Assembly: GCA_034190875.2 (NCBI GenBank)
Contig: CM067345.1
Coordinates: 22,386,539-22,450,538, forward strand
Length of the DNA: 64,000 bases
Direction of reading: 5' to 3'
Origin: Urechis unicinctus
Lineage: Eukaryota; Annelida; Polychaeta; Xenopneusta; Urechidae
The first letter of the stretch is position 1, and each line of letters starts with the position of its first letter. The notes below the pieces were generated by a model. The model was not told where the DNA came from and did no database searches. It saw only the letters and a list, made by a program, of their open reading frames with translations. This document shows, piece by piece, positions 38,101-47,800 of this stretch. The translations under genes were made by a program, and so were the position numbers.

Positions 38101-41100
38101 AAAGGAAGGTAAAGGGACTATTCACAATGTCATCTGGGTCATTAACCATAAATTTTGATGGATGATTTAATATTCATATGCAATTTCTTTTAGTATGATG
38201 AAAAATTGAACTTGGATATTCTTGCATATGTATGATGTGCTGCCTACATTTATGAATGTGTCGTGTCATATTAATATTCATAGAATTGGTCAAATGACTC
38301 TTGTTGTAAGATCTGCTTCACTACGGGGTTAATGAACTCCTTACTTGGCTTGAAGCTGACGTGTAACCACTTCTAGGTCTGGTTGTTATCTACAATCACA
38401 GTCCTTGCTCTCAAGCATTATTGTGATAGTCATCATCATGATCCTCATTATTGTTATCATTATTCTCATCATCCTCATCACCTTCATCGACATTGTCATA
38501 TTTGACAGCTTCGATATTTCTTACAATGTTGAAACTCAGTCTTTCTTTGTCCTGTTCCTCAAACCAAGATCATATGTTTCATTTTTTTTTCCAGTGTGGT
38601 TTTCTTCCATGAAGCAGTTGGGGAATTCTGGTATGATCTGACCTTGATTGCTGAGAAACCTATGCCTGTGACCTTGCCCCCTATGGAGTGTGAAATTGGT
38701 AGATGGGCTCGGCAGCATATCACCCTCCGTAACCCCACTGATGAGACCCTCGTCCTCATCCCCATGGTGTCCAACACGAACAACTTTGTTCTCGAGCGTG
38801 AAAACGAGCAACCTCTTGAGTTGCAGCCTCATTCCACCATCCACTTGCCAGTGACATTCATGCCTTCCACTCTAGGAGAGGGTGACCATCAAGCTCGTAT
38901 CTCCTTCCATTGCCCCCAGGTATAGTCTTGTCATAGTGTGTCAAGCATGTCATAATGAGCACTGTCATAAAGTACATTGCTATAGGGCCTAGCTTTGTGG
39001 ATATGCACAATTCTTACAACTACCTATCATCACATTATTTGTATATATATATGCATAATGCATCTGCCTTCTTTTAAAATGAAAATTGTCTTGTTATACT
39101 TCATTAGATTTACATATTTGATTATTATTATCCATATTATATGTATCATACTGGATGTTTACCTATGAATTAACCAATTAACTTAATGTTTCTTGACTAA
39201 GAATGCTTTCCTGCTACACTGTTACATTAAATTAAGGAAAACCTCAAGCATGACAGCAGTTGCACATGGTTGAGCAGTGTTGTTAAACCATTGCACGTGT
39301 TTGAAGTACTAACTTGCTTTGTTTGGAATGATGTGGTTCTTTTTTATAGTACAAGGTGAGCATATTAGCATACTTTTATGCTAACCTAGGGTGAAACTAC
39401 AACTTCTGTACATTCTTTCTCATGATATGTAAATAACTTGTCATGAGAAACTTAATTTGTCCCTTTAGTTGTAGACTTTTTTGGGCCTTGCGGGGTGGAA
39501 ATATATGTTCTATTTCAATTATATTGTCCTCAAGATGATCTATCAAATACTTTCCAATTCTAAATATTCAGATATATTTTGCTAAATGATATCATACCAT
39601 ATCTATCCCAATTGCATGACATTGTAATGAATTGACATTCCTCTATTAGGTTGACTCCAGTCATCATAATTAATGATAAACATGAAAGCCAACATTATTG
39701 TCTATCAATTTCTTGCATCAATGTATAATAATTGTCCATGCCTTGGTTTATTTGTAACTTATTCATTAGCATACTTAACCTACCTCAAAGTCAAATTGTT
39801 TTGATTTGTCACCTGATTTATTCTGTTGTTGCTGCTTAGGCTCTGCATGATTCCTGAAATGGGTGCATGACTTCCTTTGGAGAGAATAGCATTATTGTTG
39901 ATACCTTCAACGCTAATTAAATTACCATGCATCTATGACTTCTGTTAATTAGCTTTTCCTTCATTTCCATTGTATCACACATAAACATTATTGTCAGAAC
40001 TTTACTGCTCTCATTCACATGACAGCATCTATCTCTTCTGACCTTTTCATAGAAGTCCATTTTTAGAGGCTCTTTGTCCACAGGTTATTTGTCATACGAT
40101 TCTGAATGCTTTAAATGCAATATTGCTTTTATATACAAGACACTGGTGGCTTTCATTAAGTATGAATGTTTGATGTCAAATATGGCTCTGTACCAATCAA
40201 TTTACTAATTTACTAACAGTACAATGCGTTAAAGATTAAAACTACACCCCAAGAATTTGTTTGGATGTAAAGCTCCAGCTTTGTAAGGTACACTCACTAC
40301 ATTGTTCTGCTGTTGCAGCTGGGAGAGTGGGTGTACTTTGTGAATGGACGAGGTTTGCTGCCTCATCCTCAGGATCCTGTCAGCATCACAGCTGTGGCCG
40401 GATCCAATGCCACACTCATTCTTCCTTTCCGTAACCCATTGGATATTGCTGTGGTTGCTTCAGTCACCATGAAAGGTTGTTAGATATTATTTCATAGCTG
40501 ACAAACTATGCTGACCTATGTTTCTGTATTTGACATTTTGTTTGTGATTGGAGTTTTCTGTTGAAAGTGAAGAAAAAAACCCAGTATTCATTTCCAATTT
40601 TAGAAATTCTGATGTTGCATCAATGTGCATGGCAACATTTGTTGCAACCCATTGATCATGCATATGCATGACCATTGGTAGTTGACCAACAGACTGTCTT
40701 GCAGTTGTACAATTGTGTCAATCATCATCATCATCATCATCATTATCATGTATAAATGCAAATGCAAATTTCTTTATGCTGTATGTACAATTACAATTTA
40801 AATTGTACCATTAATCCTTGATAATTGTTGTGTGTATTGTGGTAGATGTGCAAGCAGAGACAGCAGCTGCCTTGGACCAGCCAGCCTCTACACTTGGTCA
40901 ATCACCATTCTGTATGCTCCTCAAACCCAGCACTCTGCGTCTAGGACCCAAATCAACCATTGATATACCACTTTCATTTGCTCCTGAGGATATGAAGAAG
41001 TTTGAGGCAGAGGTGACAGTTAGTGTTGGGAGAGAGGATGGTGGGTCATGGGAGACAAAGCCAGCAAGGTGGGCTCACAGACTGATACAGGCACTTACGG

Positions 41101-41114
41101 TTTACTCGAATATG

Positions 41115-41210
<96 letters not shown>

Positions 41211-44175
41211 ACTCACACTTGCAAGAGCTATTCATCCTTGTAATTGAATACACCTCCAATAATTGGGACACATCATAAAACTACCCTTATATTTTATGCA
41301 GTGATGCTGACGGAGAAAGCTGGGAGGTGAAAGAAGTAAAGTGGGTTTTCCCCATCCATGGTTACCCGGAGCTGACGCAGGCCAATGACCTTCCCCCCGT
41401 CACCATTGAGTGTCAAGCAAGAGATCGCATGGAGGAACGATTGGAGGTCACTCTCTCTGGAGTAGCACCCAGCGCCTCTGGGCCTAAACGAGGCATTAAA
41501 GCCAGGGCTGTTACCCCTAACAATGAAGCACCCAGAGTCCCTGATGGAGTTGTGGTTGGAGAAAGTGAGTTCACAAAACTCCATGTTACAAAATACATTT
41601 AATGAATGATTGCTTTCATTTCTGTGGTATTCATGGCATTAAATGTTGTGCTTTATAGCTTCCATGACCGTCATTTTCTCCATGACATGAATAGAGAGCT
41701 TTCTGATTTCAATGATATCCACTTTTTGCAGCTATGGCACTTGCAGAAGAATTTACCTATGAGTTGGTATATGGTAACAGCCAGTCTCATGGTGACCTTG
41801 ACCCCACAGTGGTCCTGAAACTTCTGCGTCAGCATCGGGATAAAGATACAGGCCTTGTTGTTCTCATCTTCAACATCATATATGCACCATACAAAGCAAT
41901 GAGGTACATAACTTCACTTACATCAAATAATTCTTATTGTTCATCCTTTTTTTATAACTAAAGGTATACTTGGGTTTCTTAAAACTTGCTTCCCATCCAT
42001 CAACAGTTAAAAGTAATGTTTGTTTTCACATTTATGATTGCCACTGTTCAGCTCTTTGATGGTAATTAGTGGCTTATGAAATCCAAAACATTAAAGAATC
42101 TTGGAATCTCTCTTTATCACATTACTCTGGGATTATTTATGCCCAATTTCAATGACCCGGTCTCAGTATGTATGAATAAAACTCTTCATCACCTTGTGTA
42201 TCAACGGTAGTATTGCTGTATGGATGGCACATATTTGTGTAACTCAATACAGAGCCTGACAACCAGACCTTACTTTTTCAGCTTGAATTTGCTGACATTG
42301 AGGCCCATTATTGGTATACTAATTGCTGTAATTCTGATTTCTTTTATACTACCTGCAGCCATGATGTGCACCTGTTGGTTCAAGGAGCAACAGGTGGCAT
42401 GTGGAGATTCCCTCTCAAGTTTGTTTCCACAGAACCTGAGCCTGATGATCTTGTCATCATCGAAGCAGCTGGCCTTGATCAGTGCTCCTCTGTTGGTTTC
42501 CGGCTCACAAGCCAAACCAAGTGAGTTCATCATCTTCTGTGCGCTACATTCATTCCCAAAGCTTTAAGTATAGAGGATAGTTTCAACAAAAAACTGGCAT
42601 TTAACCTTCTTCAAACTTAATTCATCTAACAAAGATACTAGTGTTTCATGTTGTGGAGCAAAATGTACTGTGTTCTATACTTTTGCCAACACTTAAATGT
42701 TGTTAAGATATTTGGTTGGCAAAAATATGTCATTGGGTCAGCATCTTTTTTTTGTTTACCCCCAAGAAGTTGTCCACTGTTATACCTTATACCTTGCTGA
42801 TGTCAACATATGAATGATGTGTTTATCAGAGACCCTGTGGCCTACAATGCCTACTTTGTAGCCGATAGCGACAGTGAGTTCAGCGTGTCTCCTCAGAGCG
42901 GGGAACTGCTTCCTGAAGGAACTGCTGGCACTCTTCTCAAGGTCACATTTACCCCAGGGAAATACGGCAAAATCTACATGGCTAAACTGGTAGTTCAGGT
43001 ATATATACATCAGAGTCAAACATTTCTTGTGAAGAAGTTTTGCTTACTTTCATTCATCATTCACTCATAAGTCCTATTATATATATATATATATATGTTA
43101 AGCGTTATTACCATTCCACATATCATTGGAACAAGCGTTGTTATTTAAAAGTCACACTAGTGTTATCATTACACATGTCACACTAGTCTTGTTACCACTC
43201 CATGTCTGATACTGGTCTCCTTACTATTTTACTAGTCAAACTAGTCTTGTTTTAATTCTGCGAGTTGCGCTAGTCTTTATATAATTCCATGCGACACAAG
43301 TATTATCATCCTTCCACAAGTCACACTAGTGTTGATACCATTGTACAAGTCACACTTGTGTTGATACCATTGTACAAGTCACACTAGTGTTGATACCATT
43401 CTACAAGTCACACTAGTGTATATACTATTCAACAAGTCACGCTAGTCTTGTTATCATGGCACATATCACACTAGTTGTGTTAACATTCCAAGTCACAAAT
43501 CAATTCCACAATTTACACTAGTCATGTTATCATTCCACAAGCCACACTATTCATGTTATTATTTCACATGTCACACTATTTGTGTTATTATTCCATGTGT
43601 CACATGAGTCTTGTTATCATTTCACGTCACACGAATCTTGTTATCATTCCACATTTCACACTAGTCTTGTTATCATTCCACATGTCACATTAGTCGTTTT
43701 ATCATTCCACATTTCACACTAGTCTTGTTATCATTTCACTTGTCACATTAGTCGTTTTATCATTCCACTTGTCACACTAGTCTTGTTATCAGTCCACAAT
43801 TCACACTAGTTTTGTTGTCATTCCACTTGCCACACTAGTCTTGTTACCATTCCACATTCACTTTGAATCATCTATTCATTGCCTATCTACAGTTTCTTCT
43901 TATTCATTCCTTCTTAGTTGACACATGTTTATTGTTTTCTAAAGGCACCTGATATGCAATGGATTTACAACATTCGTGGTGTGCTTCCGGAGTACAACCC
44001 ACCACGTGGCATGTCCTCCCATCCAATGGCCGGCCCTCATCCTGATCCTCGTCGCCGTGGTGAAAAGGTCAACTACATTAGGGAAAACCTGCGCCTAAAC
44101 ACAACTGCTGTTTCATCACCACTGAAGGGAGCACCTGTTATTCCAAAGCGCAGACCAACTGTAAATATATCTTGA
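9105..44175 (+). CDS. CFAP47: CFAP47, cilia and flagella associated protein 47, full length, 59 exons
   Basis: CFAP47 (Chlamydomonas FAP47) is a giant protein of the axonemal central apparatus C2b projection; human mutations cause asthenoteratozoospermia. I traced 59 coding exons with GT-AG borders and consistent phases, summing to 9,600 nt (3,199 residues plus stop). The human protein is about the same size (near 3,190). The match runs from the first to the last exon: [21 protein letters not shown] near the start, [24 protein letters not shown], a calponin-homology domain at about 1768-1905, and [21 protein letters not shown] near the end. The architecture is arrays of Ig-like/ASH-type (MSP-like) repeats flanking the CH domain. 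The start at 9105 is chosen because AAAATGG is a fair Kozak context and the peptide aligns with the human N-terminus. Exon coordinates are given in the block entries that follow. No frameshift or stop was found in any exon. Confidence 0.96.
9990..10590 (+). repeat. About 236-bp tandem repeat, 2.4 copies, in CFAP47 intron 1
   Basis: Units start near 10008, 10261 and 10497 (partial). Copies two and three share long identical runs such as TACGGGGATAATTCAAG and GAACACTTTGGTCAAG; the first copy is more diverged. GC-rich cores alternate with AT-rich flanks. Confidence 0.85.
10725..11450 (+). repeat. About 180-bp tandem repeat, four copies, in CFAP47 intron 1
   Basis: Units start near 10731, 10909, 11091 and 11269 (periods 178-182 bp). 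Each has GTGTCTGTTATCCCTTAC (or close), then CACAAAACCGAGCAATACCA, then TATAATTTCACTATGATATT. The units are more similar to one another than to neighbouring DNA, so the array arose by local duplication. Confidence 0.9.
11455..12925. other. Rest of CFAP47 intron 1
   Basis: No exon seen. Positions 11470-11600 hold short repeated phrases of the type TACAAGGT...AAATGGCAAA...CATACCCC that recur (inverted) near 55.48-55.53 kb. Beyond 11.6 kb I see only AT-rich unique sequence. Confidence 0.6.
17448..19702 (+). CDS. CFAP47: CFAP47 exons 9-14: charged linker region (residues 440-712)
   Basis: Exons: 17448-17606, 17912-18137, 18517-18669, 18818-18921, 19324-19403, 19606-19702. The segment matches the human linker between the first Ig-like arrays: [11 protein letters not shown], then [17 protein letters not shown], then [16 protein letters not shown], a basic helical stretch ending RENRRNKQR, then [13 protein letters not shown] and [13 protein letters not shown]. 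It is rich in K, R and E, unlike the beta-rich repeats around it, and may be a helical docking segment. Confidence 0.93.
18939..19110. mobile_element. MITE copy 1 in CFAP47 intron 12
   Basis: A 172-bp element with imperfect terminal inverted repeats (CAGGGACACCAA... and ...TTGGCATCCCTG) flanked on both sides by ATATATAT, compatible with an 8-bp target duplication but ambiguous because the site is a TA repeat. Its interior has CGGATCC and TCCGCGGAT, shared in part with the second copy at 32962. CAGGG ends are typical of non-autonomous hAT elements. A 14-bp G-run lies inside. Confidence 0.65.
19885..27503 (+). CDS. CFAP47: CFAP47 exons 15-31: central Ig-like/ASH array (residues 713-1497)
   Basis: Exons: 19885-19988, 20264-20376, 20510-20643, 20949-21059, 21449-21579, 21694-21816, 21999-22208, 22423-22491, 23064-23145, 23462-23559, 23859-24140, 24970-25168, 25499-25697, 25904-25995, 26453-26582, 26997-27096, 27326-27503. 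Repeat strands include [59 protein letters not shown] and [20 protein letters not shown]. Exon 25 inserts a Pro/Thr-rich linker (about residues 1121-1136) not in the human protein. Exon 31 is Ser/Thr-rich. A weak donor (GTGGCA) ends exon 24, but the reading frame and homology support it. Confidence 0.94.
26600..26990. repeat. Degenerate TTGTGACATGGTT-like repeats in CFAP47 intron 29
   Basis: The intron is made largely of imperfect short repeats around TTGTGACATGGTT and TGTGAC, with spacing of roughly 15-40 bp. No exon is present. Confidence 0.55.
27839..29381 (+). CDS. CFAP47: CFAP47 exons 32-34: linker before the CH domain (residues 1498-1730)
   Basis: Exons: 27839-28085, 28451-28675, 29156-29381. 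Conserved blocks are [18 protein letters not shown] (human has AQTWFSLFGWPEGPHSF), [17 protein letters not shown] and the segment ending [14 protein letters not shown]. An acidic/basic stretch ([16 protein letters not shown]) precedes the [13 protein letters not shown] helix. Exon 34 uses a non-consensus donor (GTCAAT). Confidence 0.93.
29575..29645. repeat. (ATC)n microsatellite in CFAP47 intron 34
   Basis: About ten ATC units at 29607-29634 after an ACCACCAAC-type stretch. Similar short (ATC)n tracts occur at about 40722-40750 and in the 38.4-38.5 kb intron. Confidence 0.85.
29890..31473 (+). CDS. CFAP47: CFAP47 exons 35-38: calponin-homology domain (residues 1731-1912)
   Basis: Exons: 29890-30085, 30355-30452, 30828-30944, 31339-31473. 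The CH domain spans about residues 1768-1905: [56 protein letters not shown] and the final [20 protein letters not shown] domains bind actin or, in axonemal proteins, microtubules. In human CFAP47 the domain sits at the same relative position. Confidence 0.95.
31783..36835 (+). CDS. CFAP47: CFAP47 exons 39-48: Ig-like repeats after the CH domain (residues 1913-2477)
   Basis: Exons: 31783-32046, 32173-32482, 32589-32837, 34037-34182, 34328-34444, 34815-34911, 35144-35337, 36114-36257, 36477-36595, 36781-36835. Matches include [19 protein letters not shown] (human FTSRFIRPAEASLLLIS), [40 protein letters not shown] and [16 protein letters not shown]. Exon 40 holds a Lys-rich patch (about 2057-2069) and a Q/E-rich end absent from the Ig-like core, probably a flexible loop. 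Confidence 0.94.
32962..33116. mobile_element. MITE copy 2 in CFAP47 intron 41
   Basis: A 155-bp element with 13-bp terminal inverted repeats (CAGGGATGTGATT and its complement AATCACATCCCTG) and a perfect 5-bp flanking duplication AAAGT (32957-32961 and 33117-33121). The interior shares TTTCCGCGGATCC-like sequence with the copy at 18939. No coding capacity. The ends resemble hAT-type MITEs, though a 5-bp duplication is short for that family. Confidence 0.8.
33117..34036. other. CFAP47 intron 41 remainder
   Basis: No exon or recognisable repeat is visible in this AT-rich stretch between the MITE and exon 42. Confidence 0.6.
35425..35890. repeat. Degenerate 17-20-bp repeat in CFAP47 intron 45
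   Basis: Many imperfect copies of phrases such as TAGCACTGAACTGCAT and GGCTTGGAATTGCATAA follow one another. Later copies decay towards CACTGAACCTCATTAGC. The array is diverged and probably old. Confidence 0.75.
37138..44175 (+). CDS. CFAP47: CFAP47 exons 49-59: C-terminal Ig-like repeats and tail (residues 2478-3199)
   Basis: Exons: 37138-37286, 37492-37633, 37933-38108, 38595-38919, 40319-40475, 40846-41068, 41302-41564, 41732-41903, 42359-42520, 42830-42998, 43945-44175. Conserved stretches are [84 protein letters not shown] and [19 protein letters not shown]. The last exon gives a basic tail with YIRENLRLN and ends at TGA 44173-44175. Introns 52 (38920-40318) and 58 (42999-43944) are the longest here. 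Confidence 0.95.
38920..40318. other. CFAP47 intron 52
   Basis: A 1.4-kb AT-rich intron with no exon, element end or repeat that I can recognise. Confidence 0.6.
41111..41207. repeat. (TA)n microsatellite in CFAP47 intron 54
   Basis: About 95 bp of nearly pure TA, starting roughly 45 bp after the exon 54 donor. Long open frames across it are artefacts of the repeat. Confidence 0.95.
43105..43870. repeat. 29-bp degenerate tandem repeat in CFAP47 intron 58
   Basis: About 25 imperfect units with consensus CACACTAGTCTTGTTATCAT plus TCCACATTT. Central copies (43600-43800) are the most regular. The array fills nearly all of the intron before the last exon. Confidence 0.9.
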
Positions 44176-44597
44176 GCTGGACAATCACTTGAAATAAGTT
44201 TGTTCACACATTGAATCATATTATTTGACTTTAAAGGGAAATATATTCAGTGATAAAATATATGCAATGGTTATTGTGATGAATGATAACAAATTATAAC
44301 ATCTTAATGGAAAGAATTACAACATGTGTATCTATGGTTAGCTTCAATTTGTTTTACCATTGGAGTTACATGTTCATGCTTGGTAAAATGAAGGATTGTT
44401 AGATTTATTTGAGAATGTATGTATTCTATAAAGTTTGGTAACACCTGGGGACACCTGCAAACACACATGAGCACAGCTGTGATGATCAAATATTGCAATG
44501 TTGTATTGGTTCCATCCTGTTTTTGAATTCTGTTTGGTTTCACATTTTCCTTTCAAATTTTCAGAGATTTAAACTTTCATCTGTGATATGTCTCCTG

Positions 44598-44603
44598 AAT
44601 AAA
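44598..44603 (+). terminator. CFAP47 polyadenylation signal
   Basis: AATAAA, about 420 bp after the stop codon and 60 bp before a long TA microsatellite. It is the first consensus signal in the 3' flank. Confidence 0.6.
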
Positions 44604-44663
44604 TGTTAATAGTTTTTTGTGCTGATAATTTGTGTCTCATTAATAGCCAGTTAAATCCATATT

Positions 44664-44842
<179 letters not shown>

Positions 44843-47800
44843 GGGCAATTGATCGAGTTTGCTGACTATGTTATCTTCTGTCATAGTATAATAAAGGCTA
44901 TCACTCTATCTATGTATATCAATCATCCAAATCCACTCATACCATTGTTGAATACATGAATGCAAGTCCTGTGACAGTGTTGTCTGGAAGTTTGCCATAC
45001 ATTATCTTTATGTAAGGTAAATGTGGTGTACACATAGCAGTAACGGCAACTTTAACCGAGAATAACACTAATTACATCAATAATATGTGTTTAATATATT
45101 AACGCGATTTATCTGCCTCCCATTATAAAACGCTGATTCATGAACGACTGAGTTTGTCTAATTCATTGAGAATCCGCCGCCATATATTTATGTTTATCAT
45201 TTAGTTCGGCCAATCCTAGAACTCTCTGGCGGTATCCGGTTACCTCATATGTGGGTTTGCTCGTTAGAGATTAAGATTCAGAAGCTCTTTTCAAGCGGGC
45301 AACACAATATTTCTATACAAATGTTAGCTCCGGTCGAACGATAATATGAATATAATCCGTTCTGCTTCAACATTTTACGCGCGTCCAAGAAAACGCGTTT
45401 GGCTCATGTGCTACATAACATCTAGAAAATACATATATCAAGAGCCTGTACAAAAAAAAAGTCCTAACGCACCAAAAAACTTAACCCCACTCGACGCTAA
45501 TCTTCAAGAAATGCCACCTTCATATCATTTCCGAAAAATCGCGATACGATGACCGCCATTTTGGAAAATATTTGGTCGCGTGATTTCCCGCGATATCCCG
45601 CCGCCTCATCCGCATTGCCTTAGCATTAGTCGTCGATGGGTCACGTCATTCTGAGCATGCGCGATGCACATTGTCTTGAACTTGAAAACAAACATGTTGC
45701 TGTGTTTCGGACTTTTTACCGCTTCCCAAATTGATCGAACTATAAATAATTACCATGGATGAAATCCCCCGCCGAAAAGGGATAAAATTATCCGTGAACA
45801 TCATTGCATTCTAAAACTCCATCACTTGGGTATGTTTGGTGTTTGGTAGTTGTCTGAATCGATCTAAAAAAATTTACATTGCGTCGGTTTAAGAGAATGT
45901 TTTGTCGCATACCTGTTTGATACTGTGTGAGCCTGGTTAACGCACTCTTTTTTATTCAAATTCTTAAATATATCTGAAAATCACAGATACCGGAGGACAG
46001 TGTGAAGTCTTTGGGTGTGCTTCCAGCCACATCTGATCAATTCACACAGCTCATGTCGCAATGATAAATACAACAATTTGTTATATATAAGAAATCGTTG
46101 TTTGATTATAAAGGCGCCCGGTTCTCCCTAAGAGGGACTACAAATTTCAAATATAAAATTTCTGAAGGCTCTTAAAAGTAATGACGCAAAATTGTGCGTT
46201 GTTAGCAGTAGGCATAGATTGTTGCCAGCGATTCCACGAATGATGTGTCAAGTAAATGATATAGCGATGCTGTTTTCATCTATTGCCGGTAATTCTGCGA
46301 ATAGTATTGGGATTGACGGTAATTCCGACTACCTACAATCCGGGTAGACCTACCAATGATGTCCTCGGGTTATGCTAAATAAAATATACACTCCATCCTT
46401 TGCTATATGATACAACATACAGTATGTTGTAATTTTAGGATAAGTTTTGTCTTTGAGACTGCGTGGTGACGTCCTATTTTTACTCGAGTACGTACGTGAT
46501 ACATATACGAGAAGTACGATTTACCCGTGACTTTCTCCGATGTCGTTAACAGGCATTAATAATGATATAACGCAAGACCAAAGAGCCAACCCCGTTTGGC
46601 ACTAGTATAATAATGTTGGGATGGTCTGATCGACATAAAAGGATTCAACCTGACCACATGATCAAAATAATTACAATATGAGGGTAACGGAAATGAAGTA
46701 ATGCAAATGAATAGTGCTCTATTTCGCAATACAATATGCAATGTTTGTCACTCCTTCGTAGTACTTCACCGCGTGAGAAGGATAGGAATTCATACTCTTC
46801 GTCAACATTTTCTCCCGCAAGGGGCCGCTTCCTGTCCCTTAGTGCGAGAGAGCGCGCCACATTTCGGGCGAAAATGCTTCGTCAAAGGTTTAGGTGATGA
46901 AAATATGTGTTGAACTAGCATGGAGTAGTAGTCCATACGGAATAAGTAGGACATATTTGCAACATCGACAATGATAAGTTGTGCAATGTAAAGTAAACGT
47001 ATATATGGCACAAGCTAAATGCAAGGATTAAACTGTGAAAGACAAATGTTGACGCATGACGTACCTATTAAACTAATCATGACGTCAGTCATCTCTACAA
47101 ATGGTTTCTCACACATTGAACATCATGACGTAATTCTGAGAAAATATTGCTCAAGCTGTCGACCCGAATTACAAATTTGAGTCTCAAACTCAAGATATTG
47201 TTGGAGCTCTAGGCAGCACAATTTATAAACAATTATATAAGTCAGTCATACTTATATTGCTCTTACATTCCTTTTGCAGTTGTGTCGTGTTTTCGCTAAA
47301 ACACGCCCGCGCCTAGAATTGTAGTGCTCAGTTGAAAGTCCTCACTAACCCTCGATCTCTGTGTTAATATGATGAAATAACGAGGTGTAATTGTGTCCCA
47401 CACCAAGTCGCCACATAACGAACCTCGTTTTCATGCATATGTATCCCCTGTTATACAACAGACAATAAAATGTGCCAATATAGTGCACATATATTACCTT
47501 TATAAGAGTATTCGTTTCGATATCATATCCAGATATGTTCTGGAGCATTTGTAGTTACACCTATACTTTACGTTGTGTAACAGCAATATGTATGCAATTA
47601 GTTGAAACCACCGTCAATAGTGCATCGCTTGCTTTTATAGCAAGACGCAGAAGGGGAAATGCACAGTTATCAAAATGGTGTAGAAACATGTTACAGATGA
47701 AATGGTAACTATTTAATAAAATGTCAATTGCAAAGATACATAGAAGTGACATGAGAACAGATAATCATAGATAATTATCATATGCAGTTTTTGATAATGA

